Assembly (NCBI GenBank): GCA_013821605.1 | Contig: JACDGP010000001.1 | Span: 29,475-93,474 of the forward strand | DNA from: Herpetosiphonaceae bacterium | GTDB taxonomy: Bacteria; Chloroflexota; Chloroflexia; Chloroflexales; Kallotenuaceae | Direction: 5' to 3' | Length of the DNA stretch: 64,000 bases | Part shown: piece by piece, positions 33,940 through 43,967 of the stretch | Position numbering within the stretch: the first letter of the stretch is position 1 | How the letters are laid out: each line of letters starts with the position of its first letter | Notes under the pieces: model-generated | What the model was told of the DNA's origin: nothing | The model's database searches: none | The model's input: only the letters and a program-made list of their open reading frames with translations | Program-made: the position numbers and the translations under genes

Positions 33940-34886
33940 CTCCGTGTATGGTGATGCTCACTCTCCGCATAGTGTTGCGCTAGCACGTCGCCGCCCCAAT
34001 CGTACTCTAGGTCGCGCCAGACCGTATGAATGTGATTCGCCTCGTTTTGGGTATTGTCGTATTCGATCAGCAGAGTTGGACCGTGGATGCGGTAGTAGTG
34101 CGGCTCGCCCCGTAGACGACCGCCAGCCCAGGCGAAGTGCAGCTGTTCGATGCCAACGTCATGGATGCGCTTGAGTTGGGCCTCCACCTGCTGTTGGTCT
34201 AGGTTGTTGGTGTATTCGCTGATAATGCGTAGCAGTGCGTCGCATTGTTTAGCAGTCATCTTGCCGGTAGCTAGTCCTTCTAGCGTGGCGAGGCGGGCAA
34301 TGCGCTGATTGCCGGTAATGAGGTCCGCCGGTGCAGTGACGTTAATGATCGCGCGGGCTTGTTGCTGGTCATCCAGCATGCCAAGGAGGTCGCGGGCCAG
34401 TTCCTCTTCTGTGCTAAGGGTACGGAGACCGCAGTGCGGACCAATGCGCACTTCGGCCGGATTAGCACCCCAGAAGGCGGGCGTTACCGTGACGAGGTCG
34501 TTGGCGACAACCGTGAAGTTCAGCGAAAGGTGATGGCCTTCGATCCGCCAACCCCACGGGCTCGTATCGGAGGGCATACCGAATATCATCAGATAGTAGC
34601 GTTCGGGGTCGCGCTCCGGATTGTCGGGCTCCATGACTTGCAGTACCTCGTCGAGCTGCATGATTGTGGTCGCTTTTAAGTAGCCGGTCGAACTGAGCGC
34701 AGTCCGCAGTAGGGCATGCACTACGCGGCGTTGCTCGATAGTCATTTCCTTGAGCGTTAGGCCCTGCCGGAGCACCGGCGTATAGAACCAGTTGAAGCGC
34801 TCCTCGTCTCCAAACGGGAACTGGAGCTTGGTGCGTGCTTCGGCGCTCAGGCTATCGAGCAGGGCTTGCGCGGTTTGTAGCATCAT
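33936..34886 (-). CDS. DUF3500 protein
   Basis: A 316-aa DUF3500 protein of unknown biochemical function. Characteristic stretches are FNWFYTPVLRQGLTLKEMT, ERYYLMIFGMPS and WGWRIEGHHLSLNFTV. I choose ATG 34886 over ATG 34925, because the longer reading would begin inside the hairpin at 34910-34937 that belongs to the upstream aldo/keto reductase gene. It is last in a leftward group with the reductases. Confidence 0.83.
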   Translation of the reverse strand: MMLQTAQALLDSLSAEARTKLQFPFGDEERFNWFYTPVLRQGLTLKEMTIEQRRVVHALLRTALSSTGYLKATTIMQLDEVLQVMEPDNPERDPERYYLMIFGMPSDTSPWGWRIEGHHLSLNFTVVANDLVTVTPAFWGANPAEVRIGPHCGLRTLSTEEELARDLLGMLDDQQQARAIINVTAPADLITGNQRIARLATLEGLATGKMTAKQCDALLRIISEYTNNLDQQQVEAQLKRIHDVGIEQLHFAWAGGRLRGEPHYYRIHGPTLLIEYDNTQNEANHIHTVWRDLEYDWGGDVLAQHYAESEHHHTRS

Positions 34887-34909
34887 GGGGAGTACTTCTA
34901 AGAGACGTG

Positions 34910-34937
34910 GCGCGCTGAACCACATGGCTCAGCGCGC
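34910..34937 (-). terminator. hairpin after the aldo/keto reductase gene
   Basis: GCGCGCTGA and TCAGCGCGC form a nine-bp GC-rich stem with a 10-base loop. It lies 18 bases beyond the aldo/keto reductase stop (leftward reading) and before the DUF3500 start. The U tract is poor (ACGTCTCTT), so termination may be partial. Confidence 0.55.
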
Positions 34938-34955
34938 TTGTACGAGAGGTGGCCT

Positions 34956-35966
34956 CTACCAGCGGTATGGATGAGGGCCGAACTCGGCTTCGTAGTAGGG
35001 TGCAACCATACGACCGGGTGGGACAATTTCGTCAATGCGCTTGCGGTCCTCGTCCGTAATCTTGACCTCGAGTGCTGCAAGGTTATCGTCGAGTTGTTCC
35101 ATGGTGCGTGGGCCGATGATCGGACTGGTAACGCCGGGTTGCTGAATACACCAGGCCAGCGCGAACTGTGACATCGTGCATTCCTTGGCCTTAACTAACG
35201 GCTGCAATCCCTCCACGACATCAAAGACACCTTCATTCATGCGTCGTTGCAACATGGGATTCGTAGCCATATCGGCGAAGCGGGTGCCGGAGGGCGCGGG
35301 CGTCGCACGGCTGTACTTGCCGGTCAGTAGCCCACCGGCCAACGGACTCCAGGGAATAGTGGCGATGCCGTACGTCTGGGCCAGCGGTAGGAGTTCACGC
35401 TCAATGCGGCGATCCAGCAAGTTATATGGTGGTTGCTCACAAACAAAGCGATTGAGATTTAACTCCTTCGATACCCACAATGACTCCAGAACCTGCCAGG
35501 CCGCGAATGTGCTCGTGCCAATGTAGCGTACTTTGCCGGCATGGATGAGATCGTCCAATGCCCGCAGTGTTTCGTCGATCGGGATCCCTGGTTGCGGGCG
35601 ATGGATCTGATACAGGTCGATATAGTCCGTTTGCAGGCGACGCAAGCTGGCATCACACTGTTCAATAATATGACGGCGACTATTGCCCGAAGCATTTGGC
35701 TCATTATCTGCCATCTCGCCATGGACCTTGGTAGCGAGGACAATGTGCTGCCGTTTACCATTCCGTTTCAGCGCCTCACCGGTCACTTCTTCGCTGCGAC
35801 CACGGCTGTAGACGTTGGCCGTGTCTAAAAAGTTGATGCCAGCGTCGATTGCTTTATCAATGATGGCGTACGAGTCTTCCGGGCTTGTTTTCCCGCCAAA
35901 CATCATACAGCCCAGGCAAAGAGTAGTGACCTGTACTCCGGTGCGACCTAGTGAACGATACTCCAT
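34956..35966 (-). CDS. aldo/keto reductase
   Basis: NADPH-dependent aldo/keto reductase (336 aa, YajO/general stress 69-like). It has the (beta/alpha)8 signature: DTANVYSRGRSEE with the catalytic Asp and Tyr, LATKV with the Lys, and DLYQIHRPQPG with the His. ATG 35966 has GAGGAG upstream; the frame runs open to 36128 without family similarity. It is 16 bases from the SDR gene on the same strand. Confidence 0.93.
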   Translation of the reverse strand: MEYRSLGRTGVQVTTLCLGCMMFGGKTSPEDSYAIIDKAIDAGINFLDTANVYSRGRSEEVTGEALKRNGKRQHIVLATKVHGEMADNEPNASGNSRRHIIEQCDASLRRLQTDYIDLYQIHRPQPGIPIDETLRALDDLIHAGKVRYIGTSTFAAWQVLESLWVSKELNLNRFVCEQPPYNLLDRRIERELLPLAQTYGIATIPWSPLAGGLLTGKYSRATPAPSGTRFADMATNPMLQRRMNEGVFDVVEGLQPLVKAKECTMSQFALAWCIQQPGVTSPIIGPRTMEQLDDNLAALEVKITDEDRKRIDEIVPPGRMVAPYYEAEFGPHPYRW

Positions 35967-35982
35967 GGTTCTATCTCCTCGG

Positions 35983-36777
35983 TTAAGTTGTTGTACGCAG
36001 CCAGCCGCCGTCGATGTAGTAGGTCGAACCGACACAATAACTGGCGCGCGGGGAACACAAAAAGACAAAAAGGTTCGCGATTTCCTCCGGTGTCGCAAAG
36101 CGGCCGATCGGCGCGTTATCCTTGGCAATCTGGTCGAGATATGCCTCCCAACTAATATCTTTGCCTGCCGTGAGTAACTTTGCAGTCTTTTGCCAATCCG
36201 GCGTCATGACCAGGCCTGGATTCACGGTATTGACCCGAATGTTAAAGGGGATCAATTCGTTGGCGAGGCATTTCGAGAACATGACCAAGGCCGCTTTCGT
36301 CACATTATAGATCGGCTCGTAGCCGAGGGGCTGCGTTGCGCAGATCGAGGCATTATGCAAAATTGCACCGCCGCCTCGGCGTTGCATAGATGGTGCGAGG
36401 GCTCGCGCGAGTCGTACGGCAGCCATGACATGCAACTCCCAGTAATACTGCCACCGCTCGTCGCTGGCCTCCATTACCGTCTCTTCACTTCCCGTCCCGG
36501 CATTGTTGATCAGCAGATCGGCCCCACCGAATTCCCGTTCGACCTCGGCCCCAAACCGCTCAACGTCTGCCGAACGACTGATGTCGGCTGGCACACCAAG
36601 TGCCCGCACCCCGTATTCGTCGCGCAGTGATCGGGCAACCTCCAGCACACGCTCCTGGTTGCGGGCACACAATGCCACATGCACTCCTTCGGCCGCGAGC
36701 GCGCGGGCGATGGCGAGCCCGATGCCCACGCTCCCGCCCGTGATGACCGCAACTTTGTCCTTTAGCCCAAGGTCCAT
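35983..36777 (-). CDS. SDR-family oxidoreductase
   Basis: A 264-aa classical SDR with TGGSVGIGLAIAR, NNAGTGS, and catalytic YNVTKAAL. The C-terminus VGSTYYIDGG is standard. It lies between the LLM oxidoreductase (16 bases upstream) and the aldo/keto reductase, so the three probably form one leftward operon. The substrate is unknown. Confidence 0.9.
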   Translation of the reverse strand: MDLGLKDKVAVITGGSVGIGLAIARALAAEGVHVALCARNQERVLEVARSLRDEYGVRALGVPADISRSADVERFGAEVEREFGGADLLINNAGTGSEETVMEASDERWQYYWELHVMAAVRLARALAPSMQRRGGGAILHNASICATQPLGYEPIYNVTKAALVMFSKCLANELIPFNIRVNTVNPGLVMTPDWQKTAKLLTAGKDISWEAYLDQIAKDNAPIGRFATPEEIANLFVFLCSPRASYCVGSTYYIDGGWLRTTT

Positions 36778-36793
36778 AAGGTCGGGTTCCTTA

Positions 36794-37771
36794 TTACTGG
36801 AAATGTGGCATCACTTCCTGCGCAAATTGCTGCACCACTTCCTGGTTGTAGGCGATGCGCGGCAGGGAAACGATGAAGTAATCGGCGCCCGCATCCACAA
36901 CCTTTTGCAGCCGCTCGACCACCATATCGGGTGTACCTACGATGGTGTCCTTAGCATATTGCTCGTAGACCGTTTTGCCACGGGCCTGCGCCGTTTCCTT
37001 CTCGGCATCTTTTTCATTTTGGATCAGATGCACGGTGACGCCAGTCGAGCGCACGATACTGTCGTAGTCGCGGCCGACCTCCTCACAATGCTGCTTCAGC
37101 ACGTCAAGCTTATGCCGAAACTGCTCGAGATCGGCGCTGCCTAAGTTGCAGGCGTCGCCCCATTTTGCTACCAGTTTGAGCGTCACTTTCTCGCCGCCAC
37201 CCCCGATCCAGAAAGGCGGGTGCGGTTTCTGCACGCCTTTTGGCTCGTTGATCGGCTTGTCGATCGAGTAGTACTTCCCTTTGAACACCGGATAATCTTC
37301 TGTCCACATCCGGTGGATGATCTCACACGCTTCGCGGAACATGCCCATCCGGGTTGGCACATCCGGAAAGCCAAAGCCATACGCTAGCCACTCATGCTCA
37401 TACCAACCAGCCCCGAAGCCGAAGAGCAGCCGGCCATGGCTCATGACGTCAACCGTCGAGGCAATCTTCGCCAGCAAGGCGGGACTGCGATAGCCATTGC
37501 ACGTTACCATCTGCCCGACTTTAATCCGTTTCGTGTCACGAGATAGCCCCGCCGTGATCGTCCAGCACTCGAAGGTCGTCTCCATCTCGGGTGTAGGGAC
37601 CGTGTGAAAATGGTCGAAGACCCAGATCGAGTCATAGCCCGCTCCCTCGGCAGCCTGTGCTACCCGCGTCATCGTCTCGTACTTCTCAACCGGATCAGGA
37701 ATTTCGACCAGGTCCATCCGCCAGCCCTGGGGAACGAAGATGCCAAAGTTGATTGCTTTACCGGCACTCAT
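36794..37771 (-). CDS. LLM-class (F420-type) flavin oxidoreductase
   Basis: Luciferase-like TIM-barrel oxidoreductase (325 aa) of the F420-dependent TIGR03560-like group. Motifs include GIFVPQGWRM, YDSIWVFDHFHTVP, VTCNGYRSPALLAKIASTVD, GFGAGWYEHE and PFWIGGGGEKVTL. ATG 37771 has GGAGG nine bases upstream; ATG 37777 is too close to that site. It implies that the host makes coenzyme F420 or uses flavin with a related enzyme; cofactor choice cannot be proven from sequence. It is the first gene of the leftward reductase group. Confidence 0.88.
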   Translation of the reverse strand: MSAGKAINFGIFVPQGWRMDLVEIPDPVEKYETMTRVAQAAEGAGYDSIWVFDHFHTVPTPEMETTFECWTITAGLSRDTKRIKVGQMVTCNGYRSPALLAKIASTVDVMSHGRLLFGFGAGWYEHEWLAYGFGFPDVPTRMGMFREACEIIHRMWTEDYPVFKGKYYSIDKPINEPKGVQKPHPPFWIGGGGEKVTLKLVAKWGDACNLGSADLEQFRHKLDVLKQHCEEVGRDYDSIVRSTGVTVHLIQNEKDAEKETAQARGKTVYEQYAKDTIVGTPDMVVERLQKVVDAGADYFIVSLPRIAYNQEVVQQFAQEVMPHFQ

Positions 37772-37923
37772 TGCCATGATCCTCCTTGTGGTTTGCCGCG
37801 ATGCGAACATATTGTTGATTAAACAAGGTGAAGAGCATAACTTTTGCCACGCTTTCCGGATCTGGGCAGACTGCTTCATAGTTGTTAAGGCCGGTCTTGT
37901 GAAGCGGTAGCCGAAAGACGCAG

Positions 37924-37953
37924 TTGACAGGGCAGCGCCAATGCTTGTATATG
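37924..37953 (+). promoter_or_regulatory. promoter of the first GH51 gene
   Basis: TTGACA (37924-37929), an 18-base spacer and TATATG (37948-37953). It is followed by a leader of about 40 bases with AAAGGAAG before ATG 37999. No clear operator palindrome is seen in the 220-base region. Confidence 0.6.
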
Positions 37954-37971
37954 TAGCGCGATATAGCCTAG

Positions 37972-39522
<1,551 letters not shown>

Positions 39523-39560
39523 CCGCAACACCAGGCGGAGCTACAAACGCGGTTGAAACA

Positions 39561-39596
39561 AGCAGGGGATGTCCACTTGTGGGCATCCCGCTGCTA
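39561..39596. terminator. hairpin between convergent genes
   Basis: AGCAGGGGATGTCCAC pairs with GTGGGCATCCCGCTGCT across a TT loop with one bulge and one G-U pair. It lies between the convergent GH51 and LarA-like genes and could end transcription from either side, though it lacks a strong U tract. Confidence 0.6.
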
Positions 39597-39617
39597 TGGG
39601 CGCCGGTCATAGGGTTG

Positions 39618-40868
39618 TTACAACAAGGCACCATCAACGGCAAACTGCATTGGTTCGGGCGGTACCACGATCTCAATACCAGCTTGCTCCTGCAACCTTG
39701 GTAGGAGGTTTTCGCTAACCTGCAGTTGGTCCAGGCTCAGCGTGTCGCGGATACGCATCAGCGTCAGGTCATGACGCCCGTTGCCATTGGCTGCCATTAG
39801 GAGGGCTTGCTCAATCGTCCGGCGATCATCGGCGAAGCTGGGCGGAGTGCGCCCACGGATTGGAAAACCGCTGGTAGCGATGTTGATGCGTGTGACCTCC
39901 TCATCCATCGCGTCCACTAGTGGTTGTGAAACGAGATCGGCAAAGCCGAGGCCGCAGGCATTACCGTGCGTCGCCTCGGTCAGGCGTAGGGCCGCGACCA
40001 CGCGCATGTGCGGTGACACTGGCTCCGGCTCACCGTCGATAAAGGTACGCCCGATGATGTTGGGGTCCATCCCGGCACCGCTGATCTCTTTGCCGATGCG
40101 ATCAATGATGAGTACATCGCAGGCTGCAACCGGCAGAGCGGCCATCAGTGAGCGTGAACGGGCAAGGATGGCGGGCTCTTCCTGATGAATGGCTGCCGCC
40201 GGGAGTGCTTTGATCATGCTGACATGGTGGTTACCATCCTCGACAATCGCCACGCCACAGAGGATCGGCGATGCGTTCACCTGCACCGCTGCCACCTGCG
40301 GAATGTCATCGCGCAGCCCACGTACGCCACCTTCGTGAATCAGGATGGCACCCTGGCGCTTGCCGAGGCCGATCGCCATCATCTTGACTAAGCCGCTTTC
40401 GGTAGGGCCATGGAAGTCGGTATGCACTTTGACGCGGTTGACGATGATGATGCCATCACTGCCATGCGCGGCGGCATCGCAATAGACGGGAAGGCCACCG
40501 GAGGTGGTACCGACCTGCACCACCTCCATCGAACTGTGGATCGGGCAGCCCATACTTTGCTCGGTAATTCCCAAGTCGGCTAACACGCCGCGCTGCCCCT
40601 CGGCCGTTGCGCCACCGTGGCTGCCCATCGCAGGGAAGATGAAAGGCTCGGCTCCATACGTCCGCAGTTCCGCTACGATGGTCTTAATCACCAGCGGGTA
40701 GTCAGCAATACCACGGCTGCCTGCAGCCACCGCAATACGTGCACCGGAGCGAATGTGGTTGGCCAGCGCGATTCGCTGGAGTTCTGCGCGGACCGTACCG
40801 GGAATATCGGCCAGCGGGGCAGACGGGACCTGCTGGCGGATCGTAGCAAGGCGTGGGAAAGCTGACAT
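39618..40868 (-). CDS. LarA-like/DUF2088 protein
   Basis: A 416-aa protein of the DUF2088 (lactate racemase N-terminal) superfamily. Visible stretches include RIAVAAGSRGI, PAMGSHGGATAEGQRGVLAD, NRVKVHTDFHGPTESGLVKM and GLGKRQGAI. The canonical family isomerises 2-hydroxyacids using a nickel-pincer cofactor; I cannot see lar maturation genes here, so substrate and cofactor remain open. ATG 40868 has GGAGGGAG upstream. It is the last gene of an operon with a UxaA-family dehydratase and an MFS carrier, suggesting a role in sugar-acid metabolism. Confidence 0.78.
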   Translation of the reverse strand: MSAFPRLATIRQQVPSAPLADIPGTVRAELQRIALANHIRSGARIAVAAGSRGIADYPLVIKTIVAELRTYGAEPFIFPAMGSHGGATAEGQRGVLADLGITEQSMGCPIHSSMEVVQVGTTSGGLPVYCDAAAHGSDGIIIVNRVKVHTDFHGPTESGLVKMMAIGLGKRQGAILIHEGGVRGLRDDIPQVAAVQVNASPILCGVAIVEDGNHHVSMIKALPAAAIHQEEPAILARSRSLMAALPVAACDVLIIDRIGKEISGAGMDPNIIGRTFIDGEPEPVSPHMRVVAALRLTEATHGNACGLGFADLVSQPLVDAMDEEVTRINIATSGFPIRGRTPPSFADDRRTIEQALLMAANGNGRHDLTLMRIRDTLSLDQLQVSENLLPRLQEQAGIEIVVPPEPMQFAVDGALL

Positions 40869-40888
40869 GGTTGCACTCCCTCCGGTCG

Positions 40889-42493
40889 TCATAATGTGCC
40901 ACCAAGATTCCATGGAATGAACTCGGCCTCGCCGACACCTTGTTCCTCGCTCTTACTCGGTTGACCGGAGGCCACGGCGATGACGATGTCGAGCAGTTCG
41001 GCGGCAACTTGCTCCATCGGCAGGCCCTCGAGGACTTGGCCCGCGTTGAGATCCATGTCCTCGGTCATTTGGTCGTAGGTGCGGGTGTTGGTGCAGACTT
41101 TGATCGACGGCGCAGGCTTGAAGCCAAAACAGGAGCCACGACCGGTCGTAAAAACGACCAGATTACAGCCGCCCGCGACTTGACCGGTGGTTGCAACCGG
41201 ATCATAACCGGGAGTGTCCATAAACGTAAAGCCGCGCGCTGTCACGGGCTCGGCGTAGTCATAGACGCCGGCTAGGGGCATAGTGCCGCCTTTGGCGACC
41301 GCGCCCAGCGACTTCTCATAAATCGTGGTTAGACCACCGGCTTTATTGCCCGGACTGGGGTTATTATCGATCTCGATGCCATGCAGGCGGGTATGCTCTT
41401 CCCACCAATGGATTTGGCCGACAAGTTTATCGCCCACGTCGCGGCTGGTGGCACGGCGAATTAGCAAATGTTCGGCACCATAAATCTCCGGCGTTTCGGC
41501 CAGGACTGCCGTCCCGCCCTGCCGCACGATCTCGTCAACGACCATGCCCAGTACAGGGTTCGCCGTCACCCCGGACCAGCCATCACTGCCACCACATTGG
41601 AGGGCCACCATGAGTTCACTGACCGGCTCGGCTGTGCGGGCGGTGGTGTTAACAACCGGCAGCAGTTGTTCGACGGCGGTGATGCCGGCCCGAATCGTTT
41701 TGCGAATGCCGCCTTCTTCTTGGATCACGAGACTGATCGGATCATGCCGTTCGGCCTCCGAATCATCCATCAGGCCGTAGTTTTCAACCAAAGCGCTGAT
41801 CTGATTGGCTTCGCAGCCAAGGCCAACCAGAATGTAACCGCCAACATTCGGGTGCGCAGCCATACCTGCCAGGGTACGCTGGAGCAACACATAATCCTCG
41901 CCGCCGATCTGGTTGGCACAACCGGCCTGGTGGGCAATTGCGATCACACCATCGACGTTGGGATAGGATGCCAGCCGTTCAGGTGTGAAGGCATGGGCGA
42001 TCTCACGGGCCGTATGTGCCGAGCAGTTCACCGTCGAGATCACGGCGATGTAGTTGCGAGTGCCGACTTTGCCCGATGGACGGCGGTAGCCTAGAAAGGT
42101 GCGACGCTCCGCTGGCGGTGCATAGTCGATCGGGCGCGCATCAACGCCATATTCATAGTCGCGGCTGAAATACTGGGCATTCAGGTTGTGGGTATGTACA
42201 TGCTCGCCGGGCGCGATTGCCCGGCTGGCGAAGCCGATCACCTGCCCATAACGCCGCACCGCTTCGCCTTCGGCCACGGCACGCAGGGCGATTTTGTGAC
42301 CGCTGGGGATCAAACTGTTGGCCGTGATCTGCTGCGGACCGTCGTTGCCGGCCAGCAGGAGGGTCGTCCCTTTCATGAGGGTGTCTTTCACGATGGCGAC
42401 ATCGTCCACTTTGTGGAGACGCACGGCCACCGTCTCGAGCGGCACGCTGACCGGTGCCGAGGCCTCGAAGAAGCTGATGGATTGAGTTGTCAT
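40889..42493 (-). CDS. UxaA-family altronate/galactarate dehydratase
   Basis: Sugar-acid dehydratase (534 aa). It has an N-terminal SAF domain (about residues 15-90, ending IGFASRAIAPGEHVHTHNL) fused to the UxaA/GarD catalytic domain, with VGTRNYIAVISTVNCSAHTA, HQAGCANQIGGEDY, LGCEANQI and CGGSDGWSGVTANP. This is the altronate/galactarate family, which normally feeds keto-deoxy acids to central metabolism. The exact aldonate is uncertain; arabinonate or galactarate are possible. ATG 42493 follows AAGG at a short distance. Confidence 0.88.
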   Translation of the reverse strand: MTTQSISFFEASAPVSVPLETVAVRLHKVDDVAIVKDTLMKGTTLLLAGNDGPQQITANSLIPSGHKIALRAVAEGEAVRRYGQVIGFASRAIAPGEHVHTHNLNAQYFSRDYEYGVDARPIDYAPPAERRTFLGYRRPSGKVGTRNYIAVISTVNCSAHTAREIAHAFTPERLASYPNVDGVIAIAHQAGCANQIGGEDYVLLQRTLAGMAAHPNVGGYILVGLGCEANQISALVENYGLMDDSEAERHDPISLVIQEEGGIRKTIRAGITAVEQLLPVVNTTARTAEPVSELMVALQCGGSDGWSGVTANPVLGMVVDEIVRQGGTAVLAETPEIYGAEHLLIRRATSRDVGDKLVGQIHWWEEHTRLHGIEIDNNPSPGNKAGGLTTIYEKSLGAVAKGGTMPLAGVYDYAEPVTARGFTFMDTPGYDPVATTGQVAGGCNLVVFTTGRGSCFGFKPAPSIKVCTNTRTYDQMTEDMDLNAGQVLEGLPMEQVAAELLDIVIAVASGQPSKSEEQGVGEAEFIPWNLGGTL

Positions 42494-42539
42494 AGACACT
42501 ACCTTGTGATGATCGACAGCTATTATAGCGCAGCGTGAA

Positions 42540-43868
42540 TCACGCCGCAGGCGGTTGTGCTCCCTCGACGGCAAGTTGCCGGTAGCGGGGATCGCGGACC
42601 CAGAAGGTTAAGAGCGCAAGGGCGATGAAGCCACAGGTGGCCGCAATCGCGAAGGACAGCGGATATCCGGCACCCTCCGCGACGGCACCACCGATCACTG
42701 GTGCAAGCAGAACAGCCGGCGCGATCAGGGTCCCGTGGAGCCCGAGGTAGGCAACGCGGTCGGCCGGGGGAGCAAACTCGACGACGAGGTTGAGTGTGGT
42801 GGTGAAAACGAGCCCACTCGCGGCTCCAATTAGGGCAAAGACCAGGGAAAAGCCGAGGGTATCTGTCATGAACCGGCTGAGGAGCATCGCTACTGCCTGG
42901 GCGAGCAGTGCAAATTGTAAGGAGCTTTTGTAGCCACGCCAGTCCGCAATCGTCCCAAAGAGTGGGGTCGTGATCACTTGGGTACCGAGCATCACAGCGG
43001 TAAACAGGCCGACGACGCTGGTGGGCAAGCCACGTTGCCCGGTGGCATAGATCGCCACGAGGGTGGTGGCCATACCGGCGAGAGCACTCAGGATACGAAC
43101 AACAAGGAACAGACTAAAGTCACGATCACGGCGTAACATCGCGGGTAGTTCGCGCGCGTAGGCCCGGATCGATCCTGGTGGCGTTCGTTCCTCGGCGACC
43201 GGCTCGCGAATTGCGGCTAGCCCCAGAAATGAACCCAGCATGCAAACACTGGTGGCGGCGAAGCAGAACGCAAAATTGTAAGGAAAGGCGAAGCCGGCAA
43301 GGACACGCTCAGCCACCAAGCCACCCCCTGCACCTAGTAAGCCACTCAGCGCTCCACTCCAGCCAAACAGCTTCCCGCGGATACGCAAAGGGGTGACACG
43401 GGTAACGACGTCCATCCAGGCCGGGGTACAGATGCCACCGGCCAGACCAAAAATCGCCATCAGGACAATGGTCAGCACCAGCATCACGAGCGGGTAGCGG
43501 GGTGCCAGCAGGATCGCCGTGAGGGCCAGAAGCGGCCATGGTAGGCGTTCGCCGAGGGTCATCTTCAAAACAAAGGGCAGCTTGTGTTCCAGGGTGGCAA
43601 TATAGGGCGCTACGAACAACGGTGGCAGCATCTGGCCGGCTTGTACCACGGCGGGCACCAGGCCAATGATCAGCGGCGATCCTCCTAGTTGCCGGATGAA
43701 CACCGGCATGATCGTCGTGGTCGAAGCAAACGCCAACCCGAGCGAAAAGAACATGACGTCCATGAAATTCGCCGCGAAGTTGCGTTTCCAATGCGGCAAC
43801 GGCGCATCACTGCGTAAGACGTTGCTGGTCGACTCACTCACAGTTTCCGTCTGGGCCATGTTGATCAC
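42540..43868 (-). CDS. MFS transporter
   Basis: A 442-aa major-facilitator protein with 12 predicted helices. N-terminal stretches such as FFSLGLAFASTTTIMPVFIRQLGG and the cytoplasmic loop WRGYKSSLQ after helix 8 are typical. It may carry the substrate of the UxaA/LarA-like operon that it heads, but no specific substrate motif is visible. GTG 43868 has AAGG seven bases upstream; ATG 43859 is an alternative. Confidence 0.87.
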   Translation of the reverse strand: MINMAQTETVSESTSNVLRSDAPLPHWKRNFAANFMDVMFFSLGLAFASTTTIMPVFIRQLGGSPLIIGLVPAVVQAGQMLPPLFVAPYIATLEHKLPFVLKMTLGERLPWPLLALTAILLAPRYPLVMLVLTIVLMAIFGLAGGICTPAWMDVVTRVTPLRIRGKLFGWSGALSGLLGAGGGLVAERVLAGFAFPYNFAFCFAATSVCMLGSFLGLAAIREPVAEERTPPGSIRAYARELPAMLRRDRDFSLFLVVRILSALAGMATTLVAIYATGQRGLPTSVVGLFTAVMLGTQVITTPLFGTIADWRGYKSSLQFALLAQAVAMLLSRFMTDTLGFSLVFALIGAASGLVFTTTLNLVVEFAPPADRVAYLGLHGTLIAPAVLLAPVIGGAVAEGAGYPLSFAIAATCGFIALALLTFWVRDPRYRQLAVEGAQPPAA

Positions 43869-43904
43869 CCGTGATCCTTGATACGCCCAAACAGGGTCAT
43901 CGCT

Positions 43905-43933
43905 ACTCTAGCGGGATCACTAGTTGCTGTCAA
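43905..43933 (-). promoter_or_regulatory. promoter of the MFS-UxaA-LarA operon
   Basis: On the minus strand, TTGACA (43933-43928), a 17-base spacer and TAGAGT (43910-43905). It directs leftward transcription into the MFS gene about 36 bases further on. It nearly abuts the rightward -10 box at 43954, so the two promoters are back to back. Confidence 0.65.
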
Positions 43934-43950
43934 ACGCGTGGAACCGCTGC

Positions 43951-43959
43951 TGGTATAAT
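43951..43959 (+). promoter_or_regulatory. extended -10 promoter, near-leaderless
   Basis: TGG-TATAAT, an extended -10 element, ends eight bases before ATG 43968. The mRNA would start within about two bases of the initiation codon. No -35 is needed for an extended -10 promoter and none is convincing here. Confidence 0.6.
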
Positions 43960-43967
43960 CAGGCGCT

